From Amyloporia xantha (taxonomy: Eukaryota > Basidiomycota > Agaricomycetes > Polyporales > Adustoporiaceae), in assembly GCA_036971615.1 (NCBI GenBank), contig JAYKKR010000003.1, positions 992,001 through 1,056,000 on the forward strand: a stretch of 64,000 bases of DNA. Reading direction: 5' to 3'. The notes under the pieces are model-generated. The model searched no databases, was not told the origin of the DNA, and saw nothing but the letters and a program-made list of their open reading frames with translations. The position numbers were made by a program, and so were the translations under genes. Of this stretch, positions 11,481-24,800 are shown piece after piece. Positions within the stretch are counted from its first letter, which is position 1, and the number at the start of each line of letters is the position of its first letter.

Positions 11481-14400
11481 GCTTCTGCACCCAGTCCGCA
11501 TACGATACGAAGCCCAGACCACGTCCGGCGTCGTCGCTCACAACGGAGAGCACCGCCTCAGGCTTGACCGGCCGCGGATGGACGATGTTCACTAGTGGCA
11601 AGTCGTGTGCTCCCAGCACGATATCCGAAACCGTATGCGCGACCACGTCCATCGGGATCCAGGAGATCACCTGCCCGCATATGTCAGCAGGACCTCGCAA
11701 AACAGAGATAGCACCCACCCCATCCATTCTCGGCAGACATCCTAGTGCAACGCTGGACTTGACCAGGATTGGGAACCATTCTGTAGTGTTCCATACACCA
11801 CTCTTCCTAGAGCCGCAAATCTGTCCCACCCTCAGTGTGGTCGTCTTGAACCCTGCTTTGCGTGCATTCTCCAGCACCTACCGTAGACGGGTCATCAGTC
11901 TCACACGAGAGTCGCCTGCTTGTAGACACTGTCTCACCTCCTCCACAACAAACTTGGCTGTCCCGTACCCAGAGCCGACAGCGAGAGCCGGATCGCCGAG
12001 AGTAGCTTCTGGCACCCGCTCACTGCGATACGCACGCCATCGCTGTGCTGCTGACACGGACGAGACGAAGAAAAAGTGCGCTCCTGGGACGAGACATGCC
12101 AGCCTGATAGAAGCAGCAATGTATGACTCGAATGACGCGAGGGCGAGATTGAAGTCTACGCGCCAGGCACTGTGCACGACGTGAGTCACGGACCCACGGA
12201 TCTGCAACAGCCACACGGGTGAGTATGTCTGCTCTCGCGAGCACAAGAAGATATACCTGATGGAGTACTGCAGTGTCCAGGCCACAGTCGTCTCGCATCA
12301 GATCGCCCATCAGCAGCGTGAGCCGGGGAGTGTCCAGCAGGTCTGTCGAAAGGGAAGCAGCCTCGAAAACCGTACGCTGGCGATCACCAAGTGCTGGCCC
12401 GCGATTCAGCGCGTACACATGCGTGACGCTCGGATTTGAAAGCAGACATGCCAGGATGTGGGCACCGAGGGCGCCTGTCGTTCCAGTAATCAGCACAACA
12501 GCGCCGTCCACGACAGACTTGTCTCTCTTCGGAGCTGTCGCCGCGGGGAGCAGCGCGGTGTACTTCGTGATCAAAGCATCGACGTCGGCGAGGAGCGCGC
12601 TTGAAGAGGTGATACTGTCTAGGCCGGGACTAACGAGCGAAGCGACGGCTTTCGCAAGAGCGGATATCGTCGGATGGCTGAAGATAAAATTGGATTGCAC
12701 CAGCTGGGCAGCGGCCGGGCTAGGAGAGGTGCGAAGAGCGCCGATGATTCGGTTACGAAGGAATGTAGCACTCAAACTTGTCAATTCGTCAGCCCGGGAA
12801 CATCGCGCGGAGGTCATTCTCATGCACGATACTCACCTGTCGAAGCCCTGCTCAAACAAGTCCTCGGTCGGAGACAGCACCTGTCCATTCATTATTGTGG
12901 ATGCGTGCTCGCTAAGCCATGCCTGGATGTTAGCCACAGACCAAGACGCAGGCGGTGCGACATTGTGGGCGTTCGTGCTATCTTCTACGGCGCGATATCT
13001 TCCATGTCAAGAGAGAAGGTGTCTTCAGAAGGACGAGCCGACATGTAGAGTAATACGCACAACGCATCAATCTCCGCTTCGTATAAGGCGGTGGTCTGTC
13101 TGCGGATAACCGTGCCTTTGGCTGCCCGCGGAAAGGGCCGAGCAGGATCAGCCACGATGATCATCTCCTTGTAAATCCGAGAAAATGCAGGTGCTGTTCG
13201 ATTTGCCTCCTCGACTTGAGGCCTGATCAGATACAACAAGGATGATAGATGAGTACACACAGATCGTTCGCAAGTGCGCAGCACCTCTCACCAAATAGCG
13301 TTTCGCAATTCGATCAAAGCTTGTTCATCTCCAGGTGTAATCGCGTGCTCTGGATGCAACTCAATGATGATGCCAGGTTGTTCTCGCCCTCGTCCAAACA
13401 TGATCGCTCCCTTTATCCAGGAATGGGCACCAATGTGTCCTTCCTGCTGTATCGGCACGATCTTCTCACCTGTAATTAGTAAACATATCTTACTATCAGC
13501 CCGAACGCGTTCAAAGAAGGAATTCCGCATACCATTATCGAGTACAATAACATCGTCCAAACGACCAACGCTGATAAACCGCAGGTACAGATGAGTATCA
13601 GATGATGAGCTTTCGGCTGGCACGCACATACGCCATAGACCAGGCTTGGTAGGGTGAGGCTCCCACAGGTCGGATGTTGCGTATCCCTTCTCTCCGTTAG
13701 GTAAGTTCTCCTTGCTCGGTTGATGAGTCGGGCAGGACTATATTTAGATTCATAAGCACACATATCCACTTTTCCTTTTTTTTCTAACTGACCAGAAAAA
13801 CTAATTCATAGGAGCCATTTTCTTGCGGTATCCATCGAATATTTGTCTCTTTCGAAAACTGAATCCACTCCCATTCATCCCGTGTCTTGCCTGCAGGGTT
13901 GTACTTGGCCGTCGGTGTAACGTCGAAAATTGCCACGGGCGGGCCAAGCTCGGTTGCACCGTACATGTTGCACAGGTATATACCTGCATCTACAAGCTTC
14001 TTGCCGTTCTTCTCGGATAGTGGACCACCAGAGTATAGCTGGGACGGAAGGGGGCCTGAATAATAAGTTGAGAATGACATCAAATTAAGAGGTGCTTACC
14101 ACCATGGCCATTGAGGCGAGAAACCTAACGTGATCCTCGTCATGGACCCATGCCTGCACAGCACAACAGTGGTAGGACAAAACGTACCACTGCAAAACTC
14201 AAGCCACATACCTCTATGAACGAAGGCACAGTTGGGATGACGTTGCAGTTTGTCCTCCGAGCGGCATCAATGGTATTTGCAGGAGTGGGCATGACCGGAG
14301 GAAGGCCAAAGTGCGCACGCGGAGGAAACAGAGCTACCGGTTCAATGCCAACAAGGGAGATAAGGAGCTGCAATATGATCCCTGTCGTATGGGATGGCGG

Positions 14401-15153
14401 AAGCATGGCCGATCCCAAGCGCAAGCTGCGGTCGCGTACTTCGCTTGCTACTGGGGCTATCCACTGGTGTATAGTGGTCCTCGTCTGAGGGACGGCCTTC
14501 GGAAACCCTGTTGACCCCGATGAATGCAAGTACAGAACGATGTCCGAGGGGGCAGGGTCCTGTGCCGGGGAAGGGTAAAGAGACAGCTTGGAAGGGAATA
14601 CAGGCCCCACAGAGGGAGATGCGAATTGAGGGAACACATCAGAGAGAGCGGGGAGAGCGTCTACTCGTAGGCTGAACTCAGTGGGCAATGCAGTACGGAC
14701 CGCATCCATCAACGAGTTGAATGACGGCTGGGAAATGATGCGATGGCAATGAACTGATTGGAGCATAGAAGCGATCGCGGGAGCAGAATTACGCGGGGAC
14801 ATAGGGAAAGGCACTAGTCCGGCACGGACAATCCCAACAGTCAGCGCATGATGTAGCAAGGTGTCACAGTGAACGAAGGTGACCACAACGGCGCGCTCCA
14901 GACCTTCACGACCAGGACGGACAGCGTGGGCGATGCGATGCGTGGCATCTGCAAACTCGCGCGCAGTGACTGAGCCGTAGTTGAAGGATGCAGGATCATC
15001 GTTGGGGAAGACCCACATCAACCGAGAAGGGTTATGTTGGGCATGGAAATCAAGAAATCCAGGAAGAACAGTGACGCTGCCGTCCACTGGAGGTAGTGTT
15101 GGTATCGTCAGCGTCATAGGTGGAAGAATATCTTGACTAGGCGAAGATTTCAC
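11205..15153 (-). CDS. NRPS-like reductase (A-T-R), carboxylic acid reductase type
   Basis: Thirteen exons splice in phase to 1081 residues. Order: adenylation domain (LHSSGSTGFPKAV at about 209-221, MYGATELG, GRLDDVIVLDNGEKIVP, KGTVIRRQ); carrier domain (DLFEQGFDSL, Ser near 631 for the phosphopantetheine arm); reductase domain (TGTTGALG near 728, GSGYGTAK with catalytic Tyr and Lys near 883 and 887). Such A-T-R enzymes activate a carboxylic acid with ATP, tether it as a thioester and release it as an aldehyde or alcohol with NAD(P)H. No condensation domain is present. The A-domain substrate is not predictable by eye. The start could be 15153 or Met13 at 15117. Compared with the copy at the left edge, TGG is TAG at 11205-11207, removing the last 12 residues; the older stop would be at 11169-11171. 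Catalytic motifs are all present, so it may still work. Confidence 0.9.
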
Positions 15154-17362
15154 CGGTGAGAGACGTGTACTTATAGCATTGTATACTTCTCAATGTCAAA
15201 TTGAAAACCACTGTATACTTGGCCCGATGACACCATGTATTGTGGCCGTTCAAAGTTGTCCTACGACTTCTCCGATGGCCGAGGCGAAGCCGAGCGTACG
15301 GCGTTAGGACCGCTTTAACAACACAGAAGGACGTGAGATATAGATGTTGGTCAGGATGAAGACCTTGAATTGAAAACAGGATGATCATCAGAGAACTCAC
15401 AGCATGCGCCTCCCTATAGTACATCGATACAAGCCGCCGACGTTCTGTGAGAATATGAATGTTACATATCGTCAGGCGCCATAATTACGATCTCGTCGGA
15501 ACAAGGGAACGTCCAAGCACATGGGGGACAATGACAGAGCTCGAACAACCGGGCATGTTCTTGATTGCATTATAGCACAACCTTAGACGTTGGCCTGGAC
15601 GTGATTAGTATTTGCATTTCCTGTATCTAGAGAAAAAACCAGCTTCCAGGCTAATCAGCAGAAAGCAAGCGCGGCTTGGAAGTTAGAAGTGGTAAAAGTA
15701 GAGCTGATCAGGTCTCCACAATTCTAGAAGCGTTGGTGTACCAATCGGAACATGCCGTTGGTCTCTAAAAGCAGAAATCTATGATGCCAAATGGAGTCGA
15801 CTGTCGACGTCGTGAAAAGACTCCATTGTCCGTAACGATCAACTTGAAGAGGGGTTTCCGGCACCCAGTTCTCCGGTAGGAACCTGCCAGCATGGCCTGA
15901 GCGGCTTCTCCAAGACGATGGAGGAGAGGGCTAAAAGTATATCTATCCTCGCTCGTGGCTCAGGGTCCCTTTTCTCAGGCTTCCATGTTTTAGTCCACTG
16001 GACGCGCTCAGATCACCAATACTCTCGCCGGGCGACTATTGACTTCTGAGCCCATTCATTGATACCACTTTCCCTTCTTTCCCCCTCTCCTAAAGATAAC
16101 ACTTGAGAATCCGAGTCTCCGCAACTGTCACACATCAAACCTCCGAATCTTCAAGTTAAGGACCTAAGTACATGGTAGATTTGTCCAAGGATCATAGGTA
16201 CGTTGCACTTTGACTTGATATGTATGTCGTGACTCAGGTCCAAAAGTGTCTCCGGTCGCTTGTTCGACTCGATTTTGAAATTTCAGTCGAAAAAATGGCA
16301 TTTGGCTTATCAGGCCTTTTGAAGCCACATGCGCCTATAACGTATGATCAAGTTGCAGTGTATACCTGATGAGCCACATGTCAGAGCCCATGAATAGCCC
16401 AGATGCAGCGCTTGGCCATCTTGCGTCAGCATGCACAGCGTTTGTTACGTGCGGCCCCCTGGAGGGATTTTTGGGTATGTCTTTTCAGTCTTTCCATTCC
16501 CAGGTACATTTGGCGGAATGCTTGCATATGGTATCGAAAGAATGTCCGACTACGTCTGCGGATCTCAACTTTCGGCAATAATTCATTGTATTAGCGCAGC
16601 ATTAGTACAGCATTTGCGATATAGTTTATTTTTGAGAATTGCAAGGTGTGAGAGCCCTTCGTATGTCGTGCTTTTAATATTCAGAAACAGCGTCCTTCCG
16701 AACGGACCCGCCGAGAAGACGCAGCGGCCGCATCGAATTCAATCAAGAGGAAGTTTTGATTGCAAGCACTGACAGATCCACACTCACCTCATCTCGCTAG
16801 TATAGACTCCTCGTGGGATTTCGGCTACAGCGCGCAATTATTGGAATCGATGAATTGACTAATGGCACTATGCTTCCCCTGTTCGCCCTTACCCTGTTCC
16901 TACCGAACATCATCGTCCAGACTGAGCTAAGTATTCATCGCTGCGTGCGCAGCTGCTGACGGCGCCTCCTAACATCTGCGGCCGCAATTCCACTGTCTCA
17001 CTCAGGATTACTTCGGGCCGATTAGGCGTTCGAGGACCCTTCGTCCTCGCGCGCTCCCTTCTGTCAGTCGCCGAATACACCGTCCTGTTTGTATCTGAAC
17101 TCCCTCTTGTTGGATACATCGATACTTTTCGTCGTGGCATGCGACCTCTTCCCATCATCTGCCTGTCTCCTGGTAACGCAGGGGCTATAGCAGGCGTGGC
17201 GCCATGCTAGCCTTGATGTCGGGTCTCACAATCGTGACATAGACCTCCTCCATCATGTTCACAGTCCGGTTGGTGATACATGGAAACATTTCCGGTACTT
17301 TGTTCTACTTCTGAAGATCGCGTAAACCGTTGTGTGCTGTATCGCGGACCTGGTGGAAACCA
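15154..17362. other. No supported gene; NRPS-like promoter side
   Basis: The first 300 nt are the presumptive promoter of the minus-strand NRPS-like gene. Beyond that only short frames are seen (for example 16369-16772 on the plus strand and 16910-17158 on the minus strand), without recognisable domains. Confidence 0.4.
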
Positions 17363-18151
17363 TTATGACTCGACTGTACACATACACGCCAGTCTTAAAT
17401 ATTGACACGATGGAGATACCAAGAGGAGACCATCGTTACTGTACAGGTGAGCACTACTTGATCTTCCTGAGCTACAATTGGATGTCAGTACTGTACTCAT
17501 AAAAATCGCCACACTTGCGAAGAGATAATCTACCTTGTCTTGATTCGTCCTGCTGATAGGACGATCTCGCGAGGGCCCCATCATGCACACCATTGTGCGC
17601 GAAGCAGAATCCCGATTAAACTCGTATCCTGCCGCAGCTACGAGGAATTTTAGGCCCTGGACCATGACGATAAAATCTGTCTCGTTTGGGTCGCATTCCT
17701 CGATCTCACTGTCGAAATCCGTCGTTGCGGACGGATGCTGCGGACTGTGCTCCCCCACCGCGTTCATATCCTTGACAGTCACCTCCGACCACCGGGATGC
17801 TTCTGCATCCTCCCGGCCCTGGCGATCGGAAGGATGGACTTGTGCCACGCTAAGATGATCCTGATTCTGCCGGACACCGTCCACAATATCCCCTCCCTGT
17901 TCGCGTTCGTCTTTACAGCGGAGCTGGAGTTTGGGTTTCTGGACAATGCATTTGGAGCGTTTAATATCAAATATTATGGGACACAAGGTGGATCGCCCGA
18001 GTTGTTTTAGCTCGTCGATCTTGCCATTAGGACGAAGGGAGTATTCCTTTGACACGTCGATGCTTGCCCCTGGGTGCCTGCGAGTAAGTACTGGAGGACA
18101 GCGGCGCAAAAATAAACACACCTGATGGTCTACTAGGTCTACCATTGACAT
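17363..18151 (-). CDS. Unrecognised ORF, possibly decayed gene
   Basis: A 262-codon minus-strand frame is open, the longest in this accessory gap. I recognise no domain. It has an acidic stretch (DFDSEIEECDPNETDF) next to a hydrophobic patch (FIVMVQGLKFLVAAAGY). A short frame upstream (18650-18406, minus) might be earlier exons, but stops prevent a clean join. It may be a real orphan gene, a relic, or chance. Confidence 0.25.
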   Translation of the reverse strand: MSMVDLVDHQVCLFLRRCPPVLTRRHPGASIDVSKEYSLRPNGKIDELKQLGRSTLCPIIFDIKRSKCIVQKPKLQLRCKDEREQGGDIVDGVRQNQDHLSVAQVHPSDRQGREDAEASRWSEVTVKDMNAVGEHSPQHPSATTDFDSEIEECDPNETDFIVMVQGLKFLVAAAGYEFNRDSASRTMVCMMGPSRDRPISRTNQDKVDYLFASVAIFMSTVLTSNCSSGRSSSAHLYSNDGLLLVSPSCQYLRLACMCTVES

Positions 18152-20204
18152 CTCCGTCGTGTTCTTCCGCCTTCCAGGCTAGCGAGACACCATTCCTATG
18201 AGACTATGAGATTCCTTGCTTTGGAGAGCACTCACTTTCTAGGTCAACTCTATGATTATAGAATGCGCTGACGCTCGGCTTGAGTTCATTGTCAAGTGCG
18301 AATCTTTCTGACGAGGCGGACTGAACGAGAGACTTCTCTTTGCTGCGAAATACACACATTGTGCAAGACCGCCTTGTGTCCCACTGATCACATCTTGAGA
18401 GTCACCTAAATCTTCTTGGGCACCACAAGCAGTATCACTACGCTTGTCAAGCAGCACAGGTAACTGATGCGGCAAGACGCGAAGAGCAGCGCCGAGCTAC
18501 GTGCAGCGGTCCGGATCCTGAGTGGTAGAACGTTGGTTTCATCTAATTTGAGTCGCGAAGCATACCTTACAATATTGATGAAAAATATGTGTTTTCCTGC
18601 GTACGCCCCTCTCATAAGAGCGCTGCTCCAACTTGAACTCGATGAATTCTTCTAATTATAAGGAGGCCCGGCAGCTTGAGAGGGAAGAAGCTCGAGCGCC
18701 CGAGTGACACGGTCATGTGCCCTCATCATTGTCCTCGGTCTCAGAAGTCAGAACTACTCAGCCCTCCTGATCGCCCGCGCTGGAGTCCCTCTCACATCTA
18801 GCTATAGGTTTCAATCAGACCCTATGTTCCCGATTCTGGTCGTACTCTCGAGAGTACAACGGACGCCATCTGTGTGCTGACATAAGTGGAATAGAATGGA
18901 GTAGGCGTTGAACTCCGAGAGACTCTCTGGAACCCGCCCATGCATGCATCGACTCACTGTATTTATCAGTTACCGTCTTATCGCCTCTGAAGGCGACACT
19001 TTAAAGCTCTGCATATGGAAGACAATCCTTTGCCTAGGGCAGACGTGAGTGCCTCACAAGAAGCATCATAGCATGAACCTACCTGGCGGATTTATTGAAG
19101 GACCGTAGGTACGTTGCACTTATAAGGTTCATCTCATGAAACAAACTGATGCGGAGAACTTGAAGATCAAACATTGAAACAAGTCGGGTGTGCATCAGGC
19201 TCCTGCCCACCCTTTCTTCCGGTCGATGGGGGCCTTCATCCGAGGGCGTAGTAGAATGCTCTATCCTATTCAGCCACTTCAGCCACTTCAGCCACAATAT
19301 TTCGATCCCCGCCAATTTTAAACTCCCCACTCTTATTTGCCCCCAACTCCCTACAGCGGCTGGCAGAAAACACGAGTAAACAACGGGGCGCGGAGGGGCG
19401 TCGCCTCAATTTGGAAGGTGGTGGCCCCAGGATTTCTGGTGGCGGCTTGTGGGTGCAGGTGCTCGAGACGGAATGGGATGGTGAATGAATTGGTTTTAGC
19501 CCTGTTGAGTATATACAAAAATTTCTATGCAGGTCTAGATTATACCTCTGCTTTAATAATGGGCAAAACCCACGATGGAGGCTCTTCAATGCTTCCAGAC
19601 TGGTGGGGACACTTGAGTTGTAGTCAAGAAAGTGCGGAAGAAGGGGCAAATAAATGCATTGGTGCTTTATAAGTAAGCATATTATATCTGAGAAGACACA
19701 GAAAAAAATCCAGAGACATAGCAAAGTCCTAGTGTCTTCCAGTGCAGTCTGAGCCCTATGCTACTGAGGAAAATAGCATTTCATCGGCAATACCTCCTTC
19801 CTGATCGAGGATATTTGCAGCCCGGTCGCCGTTGTTTACTCATGTTTTCTGCCAGCCGCCGTAGGGAGTTGGAGGGGGATAAGAGTGGGGAGTTTGAATT
19901 GGTCACGTGTATGTCACATGATGTTCACGTGCGCACTATTCTAGGATACAGCATAGAGTACCACCCTCGGATGGGCCCCCCAACTCCTGAAGTGCGGATG
20001 GGCAGGAGCCTGGGTGTGCATACGTATCATCGTCAGACGCTCGTGCGGTTGTTTCGATCCGTAATGCTTGCTCGGTCTTTCTGTTTTTCCGTCTCTGGAA
20101 TGGCCTTCTTCGTGCATACATATGACGGTTGACTTAGAGATATAATGGTCACTCTCGCCTTCTGGTCGACTCTGTGCGTTGCATGGTAATCTGCGGAACC
20201 CTAC
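18152..20204. other. No supported gene; holds an inverted-repeat element
   Basis: Apart from a perfect 16-bp palindrome (18842-18857) and the inverted repeats at 19186-20025, nothing coding is supported. The stretch ends at the truncated start of the orphan reductase. Confidence 0.4.
19186..20025. mobile_element. Inverted-repeat (MITE-like or TIR) element
   Basis: Sequence at about 19186-19385 recurs as an imperfect reverse complement at about 19820-20025. Shared blocks include the GTGTGCAT...GGCTCCTGCCCA stretch near the outer ends and a block around CCAACTCCCTAC and GGCTGGCAGAAAAC near the inner ends. The roughly 430-nt middle encodes nothing convincing. Long terminal inverted repeats without a transposase frame suggest a non-autonomous DNA element. 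Ends and target-site duplication were not resolved. Confidence 0.45.
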
Positions 20205-21875
20205 GTGCTTTCTTTCTTCGTTTCGGGTTTGCCATCGGCTCTGAACGAGCTCGCCGCGGACGAACGCCTGTCCAAATCCACACATCCCCTGCTCTTCAAG
20301 TCGGCCCTCCACGAAATCGCCATGCCTGGTTCCACCCAAACCATCATTGCTTCTATGCACGCCATGGTAGCAGAGCTAGGGGCCGACCTCCCGTCGATTT
20401 CCTCCCTGACACTGGGCGCCACCATACCGATGCTGCGCCCACACGGGGACGTCGTACTCGTTACAGGGACCACGGGTAGCCTGGGGTGCCACCTACTCGA
20501 AGCCCTCGCGGCGGCCCCGGACGTCCTCCGCGTGTACGCTCTGAATCGGGCAGCTAGGGACGGCGCTCCTCTGCGCGCCCGGCAGAGGGCGGCGCTGGTC
20601 GAGCGCGGGATTGAGCCGGGGATCCTTGACTCGCCGGAAGTGGTGCTGCTCGAGGGTGACATGGCGAAACCGGGTTGGGGTCTCCCACACAGTATGTATG
20701 AGGAGGTGAGTGCGTAAGACGTTGTGGTATCGAGGTGTGAGCTGAGATGGTGACGGTGCTTGGCAGCTGCAAAGATCTGTAACGCATGTCATTCACAACG
20801 GTGATAATCTTTGCCTGTAAATATCGTGTGGTATGTGGTGTACTTATCTTTCTCGTGCTCACAGCATGGCGCGTCGATTTGAACGCAAAGCTCGAGGCGT
20901 TCCGGCCTGTGCTCGAGGGCGTCCGCCGGTTAATCGACTTCGCCCTCACGTCACTCACGCACATCCCGCCGCGTATCGTCTTTATCAGCTCCACAGGTGT
21001 TCTGCAACGTATGTAACTCCCTTCCATTCACGTGCCAAATCTACACCACGCTCACAGACATCCTATCGTCATCTAGGCGCACCGCGGGCGATTCCGATTT
21101 ACGAGAAACCCGTAGACCCTGCCTATGCGGTGAGCAATGGGTATGGGGAGTCAAAATGGGTCGCAGAGCAGCTCCTGTATTTAGCAGCGGAGAGGACGCC
21201 GCTGGACCCGCTGATCGTTCGCGTGGGACAGCTTACGGGCGGCCCGGGCGGGGCGTGGGCAGCGAACGAGTGGTACCCTGCTCTCGTCCAGAGTGTTCCA
21301 CAGCTTGGCTGTTTTCCTGACGACCCACGGGTAAGTTCATTTATTCTTGTCTGTCTGCGATACCCCGAAGACCGATAATAATATCACCCGCATTTCACCA
21401 GCCCGTCGTCTTTTTGCAGTTCGACGTCGCAGCGGCGGCGATCCTCGACTTCCGTAGAGCATCGAACGCGACACATACCGTGCACCTGGTACATCCGCGC
21501 CCGGTGCCTTGGAATGCGCTCGGTGCCGTCGTGGCATCGGAGTATTCCGTCCCCCTCGTGCCATTCGCCGAGTGGGTCGCGCGTCTGGAGCACGCCGCAC
21601 GGGAGCTGCCCCTGGACAAGGACGCGCGGAGAGCACGGATTCGCAGGATGCGCGCCTTGCAACTTATCCCGTTCTTCCAGGACCAGGTGGCCACAGCCAC
21701 GGATAGCAAGTGGGCGCTGGGGTGGATCGACCTTGAAATCACGGAGGCCGTCAAGGCGTCGCCCACTTTGGCGGATCCGAATCTGCGACAGTTGGGCGCG
21801 GAAGATGTCAGGAGGTGGTTGGCGTATTGGAGGAGGGTCGGCCTAATATCTGACGGCCGGCTTGCGCGGTTATGA
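20205..21875 (+). CDS. Orphan NRPS-like thioester reductase domain (5' truncated)
   Basis: Five spliced segments give about 440-450 residues homologous to the reductase third of A-T-R enzymes. Landmarks are VVLVTGTTGSLGCH (Rossmann), SVTHVIHNAWRVDLN, FISSTGVLQ, NGYGESKWVAEQ with catalytic Tyr and Lys, RVGQLTGGPGG and NEWYPALV. It ends RLARL at 21873-21875. No adenylation or carrier motif lies upstream; the first 60-80 residues match no known part of the family. The coding sequence is markedly GC-richer than its flanks. It is either the remaining end of a longer gene cut near the inverted-repeat element, or a stand-alone reductase that acts on a thioester held by another carrier. Introns: about 20708-20765, 20802-20865, 21010-21076 and one near 21330-21400 whose acceptor is ambiguous. 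Confidence 0.7.
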
Positions 21876-24800
21876 GGCTTTCAAAAAGGTATTTGTTATG
21901 CCCACCTCCGGTGCGTCGTTGGGACACCAAGCGCAATTAGTATCGGCACATTGATTCTAGACCGATTTTAGAAGGCCGTTGTATGCATCTTGTCCCAGAC
22001 CTCTTCTCTGTGGTTAGATCCAAGACATGATCTTTGGACTGCACGTTGCACTGTCTACCCCCAGTACTAATTCATTCTCAAGTTGATGAGCTCCTTTGCT
22101 CCGTAGATCTATTTGCAATCTCATCATGTATCTGTTCGACGCTAATATTATCGAGCAGATGTTGCAATCTCATGTAATATAGACACACCTACTTAAGTAT
22201 CCTATGTATCAAAGCTTTATTCGGAGAAGTCATAGACAATTGCAATATACAATCAGTTCACAACCTGTCACGTAACAGTACCCCATTTCCCATTCCTACG
22301 TGCTGCATACTTGTACTAGTAGCAGCTGGCCATTGAAGGTAAGGGGCGTGGTCAAAGACCCATCGTTCAAGTTCAAAGTGCTTAACACACAGTCGGGAGC
22401 CAGTCCAGTTTAGTTGTCTTACCTTGGTTGCCCACTAGTACTTGCATCACTGCCGGTTTCAGTTTCTGTCTTCAGTTGCTCAACTCTGCTTTAGCCACCG
22501 ACTATGTAGGCTGCGTGAGCCCATTTATTTCCACCTGCACTTTCATGGCCTAGTGTTTCCCAGCGTGGCTCCAGTCGTACACCAGCATATTGTGGATGAA
22601 GCTTGTCCAGTTATCTGTAGGGTCTATTGATTAAGTCTGCATGCCCTCTTCGATGACGCCAGGTGACGCCTTCTGGTCCGTCTCATGATTTGACCGTATT
22701 GTAAAAGTGGCATATATGCTCCGCCCTGCCGTGGGGTTCTGGCAGAGTGACTTTCATCTCAGAACAGCACCAGAATCAGCGGTGTGGTCCGGGGAAGGAG
22801 ATGATCGATGAGGAATGGTGAGTCCGGAGTCGCAACTCGCGATCGAGACGCGTACCACGTGCCGGCGCACATTCAAGATCGTCGAGGCCCGAGGGCCTGC
22901 CGCCTCATGTTGCCTTAGGACTCGTCACTCCCACCGGTCGCTCATGCGTACGTGCCTCGAGCTTGCAACGGTGAAGCCAGTGTATCTATCTTGACTCTGG
23001 GAAATGCGAGATTGTAATTTCGTAGGCTCAACCTCTGAGTTATAATATTTGCGTGACTATGTATGGCCAAAGATATGCTCCTATGCCTCGTCATTTTCCA
23101 TTAAAAGTACTGCTGCCTTCTCAGGTTTCACGCAAGACCTCGTTCATCCGATGACAACTGGACAGAACTTCAGGTTTGCCCAGAGGACAAGTTGGCACTG
23201 CTTCTGACGGAGTGCGCTGTGCGGCCGGATGTACTGCTTCCCAATGTGCGCACGGATCCAGGGATATTGCAACGATCCGTATGGTGATGATTAGAGGATA
23301 CCAAGCTCCTCAACGAAGGCTGACCACTGGAGCCACTGGATGATGATGAAGCCGTCGGGGAGGAACCTATGCAATGCAGTTACTTGTATACCTGTACCTG
23401 AATTAATTAGCCAAATAAGCGTACCCTTGATGGTCTTCCTGCTGTTCGTAGATTCCGTGGATGTGGACGCGAGGCTCATACCATGCCTATGTTCCGCTTT
23501 CCCTTTCTGATGCTCTCGATGAGCCGGCTGTCGAGATAAGTCCATTTACGCCCCCTCGAAGGTTGTGTCCACGAACCTGACTCGGATGTCTGTAAGGAAC
23601 GTTAGTCTCTCTGGCTGTCTTCCTCGGTGCCGCAGGTAAACGTTCTGAGTGACCCCGAGATGCCCGTCTCCGATTTTGCGGTCCATGATGGTGAGAGACG
23701 AACAAGAAGTGGTTGACCTGGATGTTAATCTGCAGCTTTACCGGAAATATCATCGCACTGGAAATTTGCAAATGAAAAGCCCGGGGTTTGGGAGAAGAGG
23801 GAAAGAGCTGGAGGTCAATGTCCAACGCGTGCGTTTGCCGCGGGCTTATCTGGGGACAATCATCACGCTCCAAGAAGGCCTGATAATGAAGAAGCCTGGG
23901 TCAGTCACGTCTATCTTTGTAGCACATAGGGCGGTGTGAGGGCTTAGAATACGAAGCGCTTATCTGAGCCTGTCAGGAGGTCCGTTATAATTAACGCATC
24001 ATAACAAGCCAGGCCATACAGGGAAGTACGCAAGAACGTATTCAAGTCCGCGGTGTAGACCAAAAGCACTGGCGGAAGCCTAAAGGCGGCTGATCTCCAG
24101 GTGGTTGAGCTGCAACGAGCGGGACGATCGCCACGTAAACGGTCAAAATCCGATGTGGTGGTGAATTGGGTCGCGCCATATCCTAATCCCTGCTCGATTC
24201 TACTGAAGTGACTGTTCCATAGAACAGTCGACATATTCTTGATTCAACTCGCCGAAGAGCACGCTATAATACGCAGTCACTGCTGGCATCAAGATGGGAT
24301 ACGTTGATCTACATTCCTTCCCACAAATGAGGGACACAGAGATGGATGAAAAGCATCAGGCAAAGCGTACCAAAGTAGCAAGGTACGACTAGGATAGCGC
24401 AAGTCAATCATTTGAAGTACTGGACGAGCAGTAAGAGAAAATCGGGAATGCCAGTTGCCAATTGCGACTGATCCACGGATCCACGGAGAAACAGGAGGAT
24501 CCGCAGATCTGAAAACGGACACCTGAGCCGTGTCAGAAACAGGAGGATCCGCAGATCTGAAAACGGACACCTGAGCCGTGTCATGCTAATGTAGCAATCA
24601 GAGTACCTAAACGTCCAGGAATCCGCTAGAGAAGATACAAGGATGATCGCACCAGTCCATTCAGTCAGGTCAGGCCACTCACCTGTGCGACCGAAATCAC
24701 ACCACAGCCAAACTAAGAGGGGTTAGAAGAGAAAATAACCGAGGCCAGCAGAGCAAAGGAAAATAAGATCAATCATTAATACACAAGAATTACAGGTAGT

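Noticed and set aside
17363..18151. 262-codon minus-strand frame as a confident gene
   Set aside because: No domain, no homologous pattern and no workable upstream exons; kept only as a low-confidence entry.
18842..18857. 16-bp perfect palindrome as a regulatory site
   Set aside because: No gene start is close and no known factor site was recognised; listed only as a landmark.
16195..19121. 16-nt sequence TAGGTACGTTGCACTT shared at 16195-16210 and 19106-19121
   Set aside because: Flanks do not align, so it may be chance or a small fragment; not enough for a repeat family.
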